64,000 nucleotides of DNA from Amoebophrya sp. A120 (Eukaryota > Sar > Dinophyceae > Syndiniales > Amoebophryaceae), in the NCBI GenBank assembly GCA_905178155.1, contig CAJINV010000006.1, forward strand, positions 1,861,876 to 1,925,875, read 5' to 3'. The notes beneath the pieces were generated by a model. That model made no database searches, had not been told where the DNA came from, and saw only the letters and a list, made by a program, of their open reading frames with translations. The position numbers and the translations under genes were made by a program. How positions within the stretch are numbered: position 1 is the first letter of the stretch; each line of letters starts with the position of its first letter. Of the stretch, positions 34,152 through 47,100 are shown one piece after another.

Positions 34152-34423
34152 TATCAAATGGATGCAAATATGTCTGGGTATAGAAGGATGCGAGGTTTAT
34201 TGTCATGCTTGTCTGGCATGACTGAAGAACGTGTGATGCCTGCCCAAGAAGAGACCCTTTTTCTTGTCATGCAAAAAAGCAGCTTGTCATGCGGAAACCG
34301 AAACTGCAATGCTAAGCAGCGCAGATACAACTTCTCATGTTTGGCTGTGCATTACAGGACACTCACTATTCCCAACCCAGCATCACAAGTTTATTCCAGA
34401 CCCAGACATGTTTGCATTCGATA
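34152..34423 (+). mobile_element. Introner B, copied with its exon
   Basis: Near copy of 28831-29100, same duplication AGCAG, with small insertions and deletions. Confidence 0.95.
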
Positions 34424-34470
34424 AGCAGCAAACGGTGACAACGGACGGCGAGCGTCGAACCCCGTCCCCT

Positions 34471-34663
34471 TATGAGAGTGCACAACTCCCCCTCCCCCTC
34501 ATTTGTCATGCAAAATACCCAATCCACCCTTTGCCTCTCGGCACTGTTTGCATGGCAAGTTCTGGTAGCCGAAATAGCACTATACTCCAGTGCAAATCTG
34601 TCATGCAAAACCGACACTCTTGCTGACACAAATGAGGGGGAGGTGGAGTTGTGCACTCTCATA
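34471..34663 (+). mobile_element. Introner E, copied with its exon
   Basis: Near copy of 29148-29369 with a deletion of about 28 bp before the right TIR; flanks CCCCT/CCCCG as in the parent. Confidence 0.95.
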
Positions 34664-34706
34664 CCCCGTCGGGCAGGTTTATTCTGGGGCAGAAGCCCAC
34701 GAACTT

Positions 34707-34748
34707 CACGCAAAGAAGTAACATTTGTCGGAAGCAGAAGATTTTGCC
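34707..34748. repeat. 42-bp direct repeat, right copy
   Basis: Right copy of the repeat at 34077-34118. Confidence 0.95.
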
Positions 34749-34753
34749 AACGC

Positions 34754-35032
34754 TATCCTCAGTAAAAACGTACCCACACGAGAGTTGTAATGCAGATTTG
34801 CAAAGACAGGAAGACTTGTAATGCGCATCCGCATGAGAGCCATTTCCAGTCGTGTTTTGGAATTTGTGATGCTGTGAACAGGATGAGCAGATGAATCTGT
34901 GATGCGGCTGCACTTGCTAACCTGCACTACAGTACAGCATGCAACTTGTCATGCGTGACCCCCAAAACTTCAAGGTTTGTGTTGCAAAATCCCCATCTTG
35001 ACTCTGGTGTGGGTACGTTTTTACTCAGGATA
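34754..35032 (+). mobile_element. Introner D
   Basis: Family D TIRs, starting TATCCTCAGTAAAAACGTAC; exact duplication AACGC. It lies just after the right 42-bp repeat. No live reading frame is certain here. Confidence 0.93.
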
Positions 35033-35190
35033 AACGCGGAAATCATCATTTTTCCGGTACTAGCGAGGGGTTAGCAGTTGATGTAACCGCGGCGCGGAAA
35101 AACAAAAAGGCACTTCGGTAAAATAAACCGCACCACGACTTTTTTCAGCGGAAGCGGAACAAAGTTGTAACCGGAAGAAGCAGTGCAGGC

Positions 35191-38100
35191 ATGGAGAAGT
35201 TGGATATGGCAAGGAAAAAGTTCGTCACGGTACTAAAACCCCCCTGCAGACTGTGCTTGACAAAAAATTCTTCTTGAGCTACAGTAAATATGGAATGATG
35301 CACACAAATTTTCACGCATGACAGACAGTTTTGATGTACTATTGCAAAATTGCGCATGATGTGTGATCTTCGTGGTGACCTTTTTTTTGTTGGAGATTCA
35401 AGGATATGAACTGCAAAAGTATCGTACTCGTATAAATGCATTACGAATTTCCTCAGCATGAGAGCGAAAATCTGTAATGCGGATTTGCCTAAAGAGAAAG
35501 ATTTGTAATGCAAGACTTGCATTCATACGAATACGATACTTTTGCACAGGATAAAGGAGGCCCGGTACCGCCGGGGGGAGTTCATCGATTCGGCGCACCG
35601 ATTATCAACTGCAAATATGTCTGGGTCTGGAAACTTGTGATGCAAGGACGGGGATAGGGAGCGTAAGTACTGTAATGCGCTGCCAAGCATGACAAGCTTT
35701 TCCATGGGTCTGGGTTCTTGCGTAGTACTCCGCATGAGAAATCGCGTTTTTGCATGACAGGTGGCAAGAGGAGCTCTTTGCGGCCACGCAATACAGAGTT
35801 CAGAGTCATGCCAGGCCAGCATTACAAATCTCGCAATTATCTCCCAGACATCCAGACGCATTTGCATTGCACACCGATTCCGTGTGTGTGAGTGTCTCGG
35901 TGCGGGGGCGTTTGCCGAATTGTATTTGGTGTTCGATTATGCATTGCAAAGGTATCGCACTCGTATTGCAATCATGCATTACAAATCCGGTTCTTAAGGC
36001 AAATTAGCATTACAAATTTTATTTCTCATAAAAATCACAAGTACGAGCGCGATGGTACTTTTGCCATGCATATTGACACGGAGAACAGTAGGAATTTAGC
36101 CGCGAAGTGCGAAAAGCCACCGAGTAGCCGCCAAAATGGTAGTTTTACTGATTTTTATTTCGACTGTCTGAATTGAAATTATGCGTTCTTGCAAGAACTT
36201 CTTTAGCACGGGCGATTTTTTTCTGAAGTTTTTTTGAAACATCATTATTTATGATCCGTCATGAACAACATATGAATATGAATTTCACAACCCGTTGCTT
36301 TAGCTTTATCTATCAACAAGAACAGAATCCGACCGGCGGCGCGCCACGCGGCTGCACAAAGAGGCAGTTTTCCAGGGGATGTTGTGCCGCAGTTGGGGCC
36401 AGGTAAACTTTGAGAAGTTCGCGTCTCTCCCAGTTTCCCAACGGGTTTACATGGAGTGGAAGGACGAACAGTTAAAATTGAAAAAGGATATGAATTGCAA
36501 ATATATCTGGGTCTGGAAACTTGTGATGCTGGGCGGCGTATCATCAGGAGGCCACAAGTGCTGGCTCAGCATGACAAGTTTCGGAGCTTCTAGGTGTTGC
36601 CTATTCTGCATGACAAACTGCGTTTCTGCATGCCAGAAAAATTGCGCTCTTGGGTAACGTGCATGACAGATTTGAGAGTCATGCCAGACAAGCATGACAA
36701 ACATGCATTCTTCCAGACCCAGACATATATTTGCACTTGATAACGGAGCAAGGTGAGCAAGATGATGCAGCTGCAGCAGAAGCGGCCGATAAAAATGTCG
36801 GGACGCTCAGCTCTTCTTCCAGTGGAGGTGGAACTTCGAGCAAGACAACCACGTCGGCCTCCATGAAGAGTTCTTCCTCCTCCTCATCTTTATGACGGTG
36901 CACAACTCCCCGTCCCCCTCATTTGTATAGCATGAACGGCAATACAAGCATCAGCAAGAGTGCCGGTTTTGCATGACAAATTTGCACTGGAGTGTAGTGC
37001 TATTTGGGCTACCAGAACTTGTCATGCAAACAGTGCCAAGTGGCAATGGGTGGGTTGGGTATTTTGCATGACAAATGAGGGGCGGGAGGGGGAGTTGTGC
37101 ACTGTCATAATCTTTGATCCAGTTGCACAATGGAGGATCCACGACAAATAAATCGACGCTGAAGCGCAGACGCATGTCCTCGGCCAGTGTGACCGGCGCC
37201 AATGTAGTTAAAGGCGCAACAACTTCTACGGGGGCGAACAGAACCAACACTAAGCAAGCCGCCAACAACATCTCCACCTCCAATAAAGGCGCAGGTAGTA
37301 CTTGTAATATCGAGGGAGACATCAACAACAGTGACAACACGAAGAAAAAAATCGATCCTCGGTTAGAGTGGTTGAACTTGGAGCTGGGAGAGTCCTATGA
37401 GTTTGTGGAAGAAATGTCTTCGGGAACGGTTTTTGACGCGCGAGTAAAGCCGGGACAGCCACAACGAACAGGGCTAGTACAAGAAGAACACCAGCACGAC
37501 GACACTTCTGCTAATCAAGCCACCTGTCAAGCACAAGTAGCGGACCAGCAAATAAGCAGCGGGAAAAAGATGGGAAGCAAGATGAATAGTTTCAAACCCG
37601 CACCCAGGGCGGCGGGGGCAACAGCTGCAGGAGCTGACGGAGAGAGGAACTACAGCAAGGGGAACAAGACCACCGGAGGAGGAGGTCGCAGTACCAATAA
37701 TAACACGCCGAAGAGTGCCAACAAGCGCACCGCGTCGGCTGACGCAAATAGTACGCTGCTGAACAAAACCACTTCCGCTAAGACGACTGCTGTCTTTGCA
37801 AGAAGTACTCTCGGCAAGATCGTGGGAGTAGAAGATCATGGCCATGACGGGGACACGACCCTTCTCCGCTCATCCCGGAAGCCCATCATCCCGATCGACA
37901 GAAGCGAGACGAACGAAACCATATTGCGAGGAAAAATCCCCCCTCCCCATATTGACGATGTATGTTTCATCCGAAAATTTGTGTTGCTGATTTGTGGCCA
38001 CAAATCGCGTCTGTCTTGCACGGAAGCAACTCCACGAGCTCCGCAGCATTGTGCAGGCGGTTTGTGATGCTGATGGGCCTACAGCACGGACGTTCCCCAT

Positions 38101-41100
38101 GCTAGACGCCTAGGCCAAAGCCTCTCTATCTAGGCTAAGTATAATCCTGCGTTTATCCTCTCCAGCACGACAAAACTGATTTGCGTACGCAGATCCTGCA
38201 TCAGAAACTTCGTTTTGATATGGGGAGGGGGGATTTTTCCTTTTGATGAACCAGATACAGTCCGCATTTCAAGTTGAACGACGGGCGCACCTGCATCCCG
38301 CGGTTCTACGGGTTCTGGGACAACCCGGCGCAAAAGGTGGCCGGGTCCGCGAAATTTCACGACGCAACCTTGATGCAGCGCACCATGAGCTCTGGTAGTT
38401 GTGGTATGTTTCACCAGGATCTCAACTATAGTCCACCGACGAAGGTCAACAAGAATGCAACCAACACTGCCGCGAGCTCGAAAGGTTCGAAAACAACGAT
38501 AGTTGGGGGCAATCCGGCAGTCGGTGGCATTTCTTCGTGCACGGAGATTGACATCTTCGTATCCTGGGCAAAAGTACTGTCGCACTCGTACTAATTGCAT
38601 TTATGCATATACAAATCTCCATCCTAAGGTAACACAGCATGACAAATTCCATCTGTCATGCTGAGGTAATTTGTAATTTAATTACTACTAGTACGATGCT
38701 TTTGCAATTCATACTTCGACCGGCGTGACAAGAAATCTACTTGTTCCCCCGACGTCAAAGCCGACACCTATCCCACGGGGCGGAAGTGCGCCTTTTTCCT
38801 GTTGGAGGTGATGGGCCGGGACCTGTGCTGCGTCCGGAAAAAAGTGAACGAAAATCACCAGTTGTCCATCCCTATCCTGTGCGAATGTATCGTACTCGTA
38901 GTAGTCGCAATTATGCATGGCAAATCTATTTGCTTAGGTAAATCCGCATTACAAATTTAATTTGTAATGCTGAGTTAATTTGTATTGCAAAAATTAATAC
39001 TACGAGTTCGATACTTTTGCAATGCATAATCCCCGCGGTTGGCTTCCTCGGGAAACAGTTGATCCAGATGTTGCAAATGATCCACGAAGAGGGGGTTCTG
39101 CACCGCGACATCAAGCCGCAGAATTGCATGCTTGGGAACAATAATCAAACGAAAATGGACCTCCATCTGGTCGATTTCGGTCTGGCCACGCAGTTCGATT
39201 TGGCCCAGGACACCTTGATTCACGTCATTTACCGGGAGTCCAGCGGGGAAATCTTGAACAACCAGGATATGCAATGCAAGAGTATCTGTATCGTACTACG
39301 TATAAATTGCATTGCAAATTTCCTTAGCATGTGAAATGGAATTTGTCATGCTGTTTTGGCTGAGGAAGGCGATTCGTCATGCGTAATTGCGATTACTACG
39401 AGTGCGATATTACTTACTTTTGCACTGGATACAGGATATCGTCCGGCAAATTGAAGACCTTCACGGAAAGGAGGCCAGCTATGCAAGAAAAAAACTCGTG
39501 TAAGTGTAAATCTGTAATGCAGAACACGCAACAGAGTTACACCTGTCATGCCAGACAGCCATGAAGTTCTCTTTTCATGTGTGTTTTCACTTACAAGCCA
39601 CGCATGACAGGTTTTTTCTGTTATGTAGAACAAATTTGTGATGCTGTCAGCCAAAGATAGTTACACTAACACAGTTTTTTTCTTGGATATCAGCTACCGC
39701 GAGAATAACCGAACCAGCTGCCCCGAGCACTTCTACACGACGCAAAAATTGGTTTTGAACCAGAAAGTATCAACGTCAAATGTGTCTGGGTCTGGAAGAG
39801 TGTAAACTTGCCATGCAGGTTTTCCATGACCTTGACCACCCATGAGATCTGGAATGCGGGACCTAGCATGACAGACTCTGTGAGGTGGTCTCTGTCATGC
39901 CAATCCTGCATGAGAAACTCCCACCCAACTTGGTCGAAAGTGGACAGCTTTTGGCATTCATGCAACACAGATTTTTGCATGATTCAGATTCAGCATGACG
40001 AGTTGCATTCTTCCAGACCCAGATATATTTGCAATGCATAGAAAGTTTTGAAACGGATGCAGCAAACCTTGAGTTCGCACCTCGCGCCTACACCTTCTGC
40101 GGCTCCAGGGCTCCACAGCACCTTCCCGAAGGAGACCAAGTACGTTTCGTTTTCCAACTTGCCGAAGGAGACGCAGGCTTTGTTCGAGAGTATCGTGAGA
40201 AAAAAGTGTTACAGTTACACACTCTCATGCAAGACAGGCAAGACAGACAACCTCTGTCATGGAGGAAACGCTTGCCAGCGTTATTTCATTCGTGTTTTCC
40301 CTTTATAGTCTGCGCATTACAAGTTTTCTTTGCCATGCAGAGTAAATTTGTGTTGCTGAAATTACAACAAATGTGTAACTGTAACACTTTTTTCCTGCGA
40401 TAGAGAGAATCGCGAAGCAGTACAACAGGGCTCGCACGCAGCTCGCCCCAAACCCCGATAATCCGCACGCGAGCAACACGGGCACCAAAGACCACCCGAA
40501 CAGGTCGCCGCTGAAAGTTCAGGATATTCGAGAGACGTGGCTTCCTATCCTGTGCAAAAGTATCGTAGTCCTACTAATCGCATTCATGCATTACAAATTT
40601 CTATCTCAAGTTAAATCTGCATTACAAATTTTATTTCTCATGCTGAGGAAATTTGTCATGCGATTTATACTACGTGCGATGCTTTTGCATTCCATACTCC
40701 CCGCGCATTATTTGAAGCGGCGCAGCCGCAACGTGGCCTTCCGCGGAACGGCGGCCTACGGATCAATTTCGGCGCTGGAGGGGTATGAGCAGATATCAAA
40801 TGCAAAAATGTCTGGGTCTGGAAGATTGTCATGCTAGTCTGGTATGACTCTGCACTCTGTATTGCGCGGCCACCAAGAGGTCCTCTTGCCTGTCATGCAA
40901 AAGCGCAGTTTCTCATGCGAAATACGCATCACAGAAGCACGAAAAAACTTGTCATGCTTGGCGGCACATGGCAGAGCACTTTATTGTTCACGGACTTGCA
41001 TCACAAGTTTCCAGACCCAGACACTTTTACTTTTGATAGCAGACCAGGTGGGACGATATCGAGGGTGCGTTTTGGGTATGCATTGCAAAAGTATCGTAGT

Positions 41101-44100
41101 CGTAGTATCTTGCATTTATGCACGACAAATCTTTTTATCAAGGTAAATCAGCATGAGAAATTCCATTTGTAATGCTGAGCGAAGTTGGAATGCGATTAAG
41201 TACTACTAGTACGATGCTTTTGCATTTCATATTGGGTGATGTTCGATTTGCTCCTCGGTGGGTTGTCCTGGCGCCGGTACTATCAAATGCAAACATCGTG
41301 ATCTGGGTCTGGCAGCTTGTATTGCTGATACTTGCATTGCGGCCTATGCCTAGCAGCTTGTACGCCATATACAGCATCAGAAGCTGTTGATTCCTCGTAA
41401 AACGCATGACAAACTTCCATCGAGCACGACAAAGAAACTGGCCCATCGCATTCCACCTGCATCACAATTTTTTCTCGCTGTCCTGCACATAGAAGCGCAT
41501 GATAAATCGTCCAGGCCCAGATCGATAAGTTTGCATTGCATAGGTACAGCCGGGCGGACATGCTGGAAAGGGAGAAGAAAGAGAAGGAAGAGAGGCGCAG
41601 GAACGGAGTTACGGCGGACGATCTCAGGAGCGGGGGGCACAACTACAGGTAACGGTTTAGGGATAGTTAGTACACCGCTCCTAGTACAGACAGATCAACA
41701 TTTAACATCGTTTCTATCTTTTTAGGTATTTTTGCATGACAGACACAGACTACATTTGCTTTGTTGAGTCACGCATGACAAGCTAACCACACAAGAAATC
41801 GGGCCAAAATCAACCTCCGCTTCTTCGATTTATCACAGGCACGGCTCGGACAAGTCGAAGCAGAAGTTTATTCTCAGCGAGAAGAAGCTCTTCGTATCGG
41901 AATTGTATAATTCGAAACTGCGAGCCGCGAAGGACTTTATCGCGCGCGACAAGATCTTTGCCGGGCCGTGGAGGGTTACTTCGGACTCCAAAAAAATGAA
42001 CAGTAGACGGTCTTTATCCAAGAGAAATTATAAAACTGCGTATAGTGTAAGTCTGTAATGCACACCAGCCATGGAACTACCACACAGTGAGTTGAGTTGA
42101 TGTTACACTTCGTCAACATGCTAGCCGGCCAGGAGATCCTACCTCATGTGTCGTGTTTTCACTGATACTAGCTGTGCATGACAGGCTTTCTGTGTCATGT
42201 ACTACAGCAGATGTGTCATGCTGTCACTCCACGACGAGACCTACACTAATCCACAGCTGTTTCTCTCTTGGATAGGCTTCCGGTCCGGCGGTACCCCTAT
42301 GGCGTTCTCAACTGTTACACTCTCAGCTGTTACATGAATTTGTCACGCAAGAATGGCAAAAGTGAAAGCGGGAAGGTTGCGCCTTTTGCATTACAGGTCT
42401 GGAGCAGATTATTATGCTATCTAGCGCGTCGAGAACTTGTCATGCGCAGAAGGCTTGAAATCGTGGAAAGTGATAGCGTTTTTGCATGACAAATTCATGT
42501 AACAGCTCAGAATGTAACGTTTGAGAACGCCATAACCCCACAGTAGCTCTTCGAGCGGCGGACTCGGGGGGAGGTTGGAATTCCATATGAATTGCAACAG
42601 TGTCCTCGTACTAGTCCTAGTGGTAATTGCATTACAAATTTTCTCAGCATGAGGAAGGCAAATTGTCATGCTGATCTACCTTGAGAGAGAGATTCGTGAT
42701 GCATAAATGCGAAGATTACTACGAGTGCGATGCCTTTGCATTGGATATTCCAAACGATGCAACAATTGATCGACGACGGCAATCCACGGTTCAGGGGCTG
42801 CGGAAAGTGGATGCCGAAGGTAGATGAAATTTATGCACAGAATTTTTTCGAGTTTTTTATGTTCTTGTACATCAAGAGCATGAGATGAATTTCATGCAAT
42901 TATTCCCTGTTGATGAACTTGAACATGAAAGTAAAAACTCCAAATAAAATAATCACAGTGTCTTACCGACGCTTTTCTAGAGATTCTGGACAAGCAGAAA
43001 TCTTCGCAGATGTGTATCGAAAGGAAAAATTCCCCCTCCCCATATCGAAAGGGAAATCTGTGATGCTCGATTTGCGTACACAAATCAGATTTGTCTTGCT
43101 GGCGAGGACTGCTGGCCCATATCGAGCCTGCGAAGACAGGTGCTGGCCTAGGCGCTCAGCATGACAGACGTCTATGCTGCAGGAGCATGAGCATGACAAA
43201 CCGCCTGCAGAATGCGGCGGAGCCGGTGGAATTGCCTTCATGCAACACAGAGACGATTTGTGGTCACAAATCAGCAACGCAAATTTTCGAAAACGTACCT
43301 TGTCAATATGGGGAGGGGGGATTTTTGTTTTTCCTTGTGATAATGTGTATCCCTTGCTCAGACGTTAATACGAATCTCACCTGTTACAGAATAAAATATG
43401 GAATGAGAAATCTGTGGTGGAGGTGGTAGATAGAAGCGCATGATGGAAATTTGATTCCTCGGCGAAATTTGTATTGCGAAAGCCGCAAGATATGGACCAC
43501 TCTGCATGTTAATATTTCTCATGCTTTTCATGCAACACGTAGTTGTAGTACACGACGAAACTCAGACATTATTTATTTACAATGTGAGATTGTAAAAACT
43601 GCTGAGCACGGTATATTGTGCTTCCAAAAGCCGGATTATCAGCGGTACATGCAGGCCTTTGAGAAGTGCGAAATAGATATCAAGTGCAAATATGTCTGGG
43701 TCTGGAAGAATGCGAGGTTTGTCATGCTTCCCTGGCATGACTAAAAAGTTTATCATGCGTGTCGAAGATGAAACCCGTTTACTTGTCATGCACAAACCCA
43801 GTTTGTCATGCGGGATAGAAGCGCAATAGTAAGCAGCGCAGATCTTTCTCGTGCTTGGCTGTGCAACATTACAGAGCATTCACTCTTCCCAAACGAGCAG
43901 TACAAGTTTCCAGACCCAGATCGATATTTGCAATGCATAATCGACTTCGGGAGGCAATTTTACTGCGACAAATTTTACCCGCGGGAGTTGCGAGCGAAGC
44001 AACGGCTTTCTGCCTCGCAATCAGCCGCACAGTTGACGACTTCTACAGGCGTAGTGGATCAAGGCTTACCTCCTGGCGATCGTGCCCGAGCGGACCAGGT

Positions 44101-47100
44101 CGTGGCCGCATGCGCCTCCAGCAAGACGACGTCTACGACCTCGCTCGGAGAACGGTCCAAATCTCAACCCACGCTAACCACTTTTACGGAGTCTGATTTA
44201 AATCCACGAACCTCGTTTCCGGTGGAAGAAATGAACATCTTCAAAAACCGAGCCATGTACAACACGGCAGGTACTAAGTACAGCTTTTTTTTTTACTAGT
44301 CTTATGGTTGCGTCTACACGACCTGCTCACAAGCGGGGGAAAAATTTGTCCCCTCCCAAAATGCTTGAGGCACCAGCTGAGATAGATGAGAACAAAGGGA
44401 GCAGCTTTTGACCTGAAACGCCATAGATGTTGTCGGTGTCTCATGAACAAACTGTCTCAAATGCATTCCACCAAAAAGCAAACAGTTGTGCTTTCCGACC
44501 TTTGATCCCCCTGGCACACTCTGCGGAAGCGCCGAGCGCTTCCGACTGTCTGGCCAAAGCCTCTTCGGCAGAGGAAATTAGGCAACTCGAGCCATAGAGC
44601 ATGGCTCATCTCCAGTTGCACCTAATAAAGGGAAATCTGAAGCGGCGCTGAAAGTAGCGCCGAAGTCGACAGCCCCCTGAAGTGTCCTTTGCCGCCCCGC
44701 ATTTACAACGACACAGGGGTGCCAAGCGACGCCTTCGGGGCCCGCTGTAGTTGGAACTTGGCACGCCGGCTTCTCGACATGAAACAGCAATATCGCCTGG
44801 TGCAACTCAATAAAAGTGCGACTTCTTGGTAGGGAAAAATTAAAAAACTTCAAATGTTGCTTGAGACTGTGACAGTTTTTTTGCAGGATATTCGAATCGA
44901 GCCATGTACAACAACACGACAGGTAAAACTTCTTCTACTTCGTCAAGCGGCGCCGGTGCTGAAAATTCTAAGAGCGATGACACCCCGAAGAAGAACGTCG
45001 GGGGCAACAGCGGTACTTCTAGTACAGCGAAAAATAATGCGCCCAATAATACGACCCCCGGTGCAGCAGCAGCGACTTCTTCCCAATCTGCGAATAGCGT
45101 CGCGGCACTATTACCCCGCGCCCTGATGAAGGAGATTCTGGACGAACCGCGTGACAAAGACGTGTTGGTCCTCACTAACGGGCGGGTGAACATTTCGCAG
45201 AGTAAGGTGATTTATGCATTGCAAATATGTCTGGGTCTGGAAACTTGTGATGCTTAAATCATACTTGTGGGCGCACTGCAATACGCAGCCAAGCATGACA
45301 AATTTTTCTTGGGCTGCTATTGTCTTTCGTTTTCGGGGGCATGGCAAACTGCGTTTTTGCAAGACAGGCAGGAGGCCTGTTGCCTGCTCGTGCATCACAG
45401 ATTCATGAGTCATGCCAGACAAGCATGACAAAGTCGCACTCTTCCAGACCCAGACATATTTGCATTTGATATGATTTGCCAGGAGCGGTTTTGCAAGCCG
45501 AGCGAGCGGGACATTCGGCGGGCTATGCATTGCAAAAGTACAATTGCAACCGTGCATTACAAATGTTTTTCTCAAGGTAAATCCGCATTACAAATTCGAT
45601 TTTCCATGCTGAGGGAGTTTGTAATGCAATAATACTTACAGGCACTACTGGTACTTTTACAATGCATACGGGCCACGCAGGAGCAGTTTTCGGATGTTCA
45701 TTTCTACGACGAGGGGCTTCCGGAATCGACGTTATCTTTTCCGTCAACCTCTTCCTCCGATCAGAACGTACCGTCCGGAGGGGGCGGCGGCCCGGTGGGG
45801 GGTGGAGGTGCTAAAATGAAAATGAAGAATGGTCCACCTCCCGGGGGGAACACCAAAGGCACAGGCGGCGGGGGCCGCGCGGACCATGATCATCCTCCTG
45901 CGGGGCGTAGCAGCAATAAGACGTCGGGTAACAACTACAACAATCACAATACCGGTGGGACAAGCAACAACAAGCGTAATAACAATAGCGACAAGAACTA
46001 CTTCTACGACAACATGACCAACAGCAACAAGATATCCCACAGAAAAAAGGAGGCAGGGCAGATTTGTAACGCAAAAATAAATACGCAGAAAAATCTGTCG
46101 TGGGCAACCCCATAGCATGCTGTTTAGGACATGCAAGACAGATTGTTTTGTCTATTTATTTTTGCATTACAAATCTGACCTGCTTGCTTTTTTCTGTGTG
46201 ATACAAGAAACAGGGCAGCACGTTTGAAGTGCTCTCGGCGAAGAAGATGCGAACGAACCACGGCGCGCAACTGCGGGAAAATTTTATCAACTGCAAAAAT
46301 GTCTGGGTCTGATGAAAGAAATCAGATGTTTGTCATGCAGCTTTTGCATCTGCTTCTGCGCGGAGGTCTGGAATACGCGCAAAGCATGAGAAATTCTTGG
46401 GAGGCTTCTTCATGCCTAGCCCGCATGAGAAATGTCCCCTCGCCCAGACAAAAACCAGCTATATTTTGCTGACCATGCAAGACAGATTTTTACCTGTTTC
46501 GGAACTCGCATGACAAGTTTGGATCCTTCCAGATCCAGACATTTTTGCATTTGATAAATTTGCAGAAAATGCAAAAAGCCCGAGCTGGTGCTGAAGATCG
46601 GGATCACAGGGAGCGGCCTGCGCAGAACAAAGATCAAGACCGAGACAATTATCAGAAGCTAGTACCCACCAGTAGAGCAGACAAAAATAGCAGTATTCTG
46701 GCCATCTACGGAGGTGGTGGTGCGAACAACGGTGCAGGAGCTACTGCGAGTACTAAAAATAGCGGGAAGCTGAAGCGGTCTTCGCAGCAGTTTTTTTACG
46801 TGGATCACGATTACAACAGTGACCGCCTGAAAGTGAATAACACCCGGCGGACTCTATCATCTGCAAAAACATCGACAGACTCGTACTAGTAGAAAAATCG
46901 CATGACAAATTTCCTATAGCATTTTTACAAATAAAATCTGTGTTGCGGATTTACTGCCTCAGGAAGAAAATTTGTAATGCATATACTGCGATCATTACAC
47001 AAACACAACTACGAGTGCGATAGTTCTTTTGCACGGGATAGACCCCGCCGCCGAGTAGCAAAAATGTAAATGGTTCTTCGTTGTACAACAAGAATGATAA

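Larger units (their letters stand above)
33761..35110 (+). pseudogene. Rearranged patch with a captured gene piece
   Basis: An open frame of 123 codons (33763-34134) and overlapping shorter frames precede the captured segment 34120-34706, which repeats the exon/introner/exon/introner/exon block of the 870-residue gene (28799-29412). The insert is bounded by 42-bp direct repeats (34077-34118, 34707-34748), then an intact D introner follows. Exon frames in the insert still read SEAEDFARAEAVMQQDKQ and GRFILGQKPTNF, but no continuous product can be drawn through the patch. I call it non-functional with low certainty. Confidence 0.4.
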
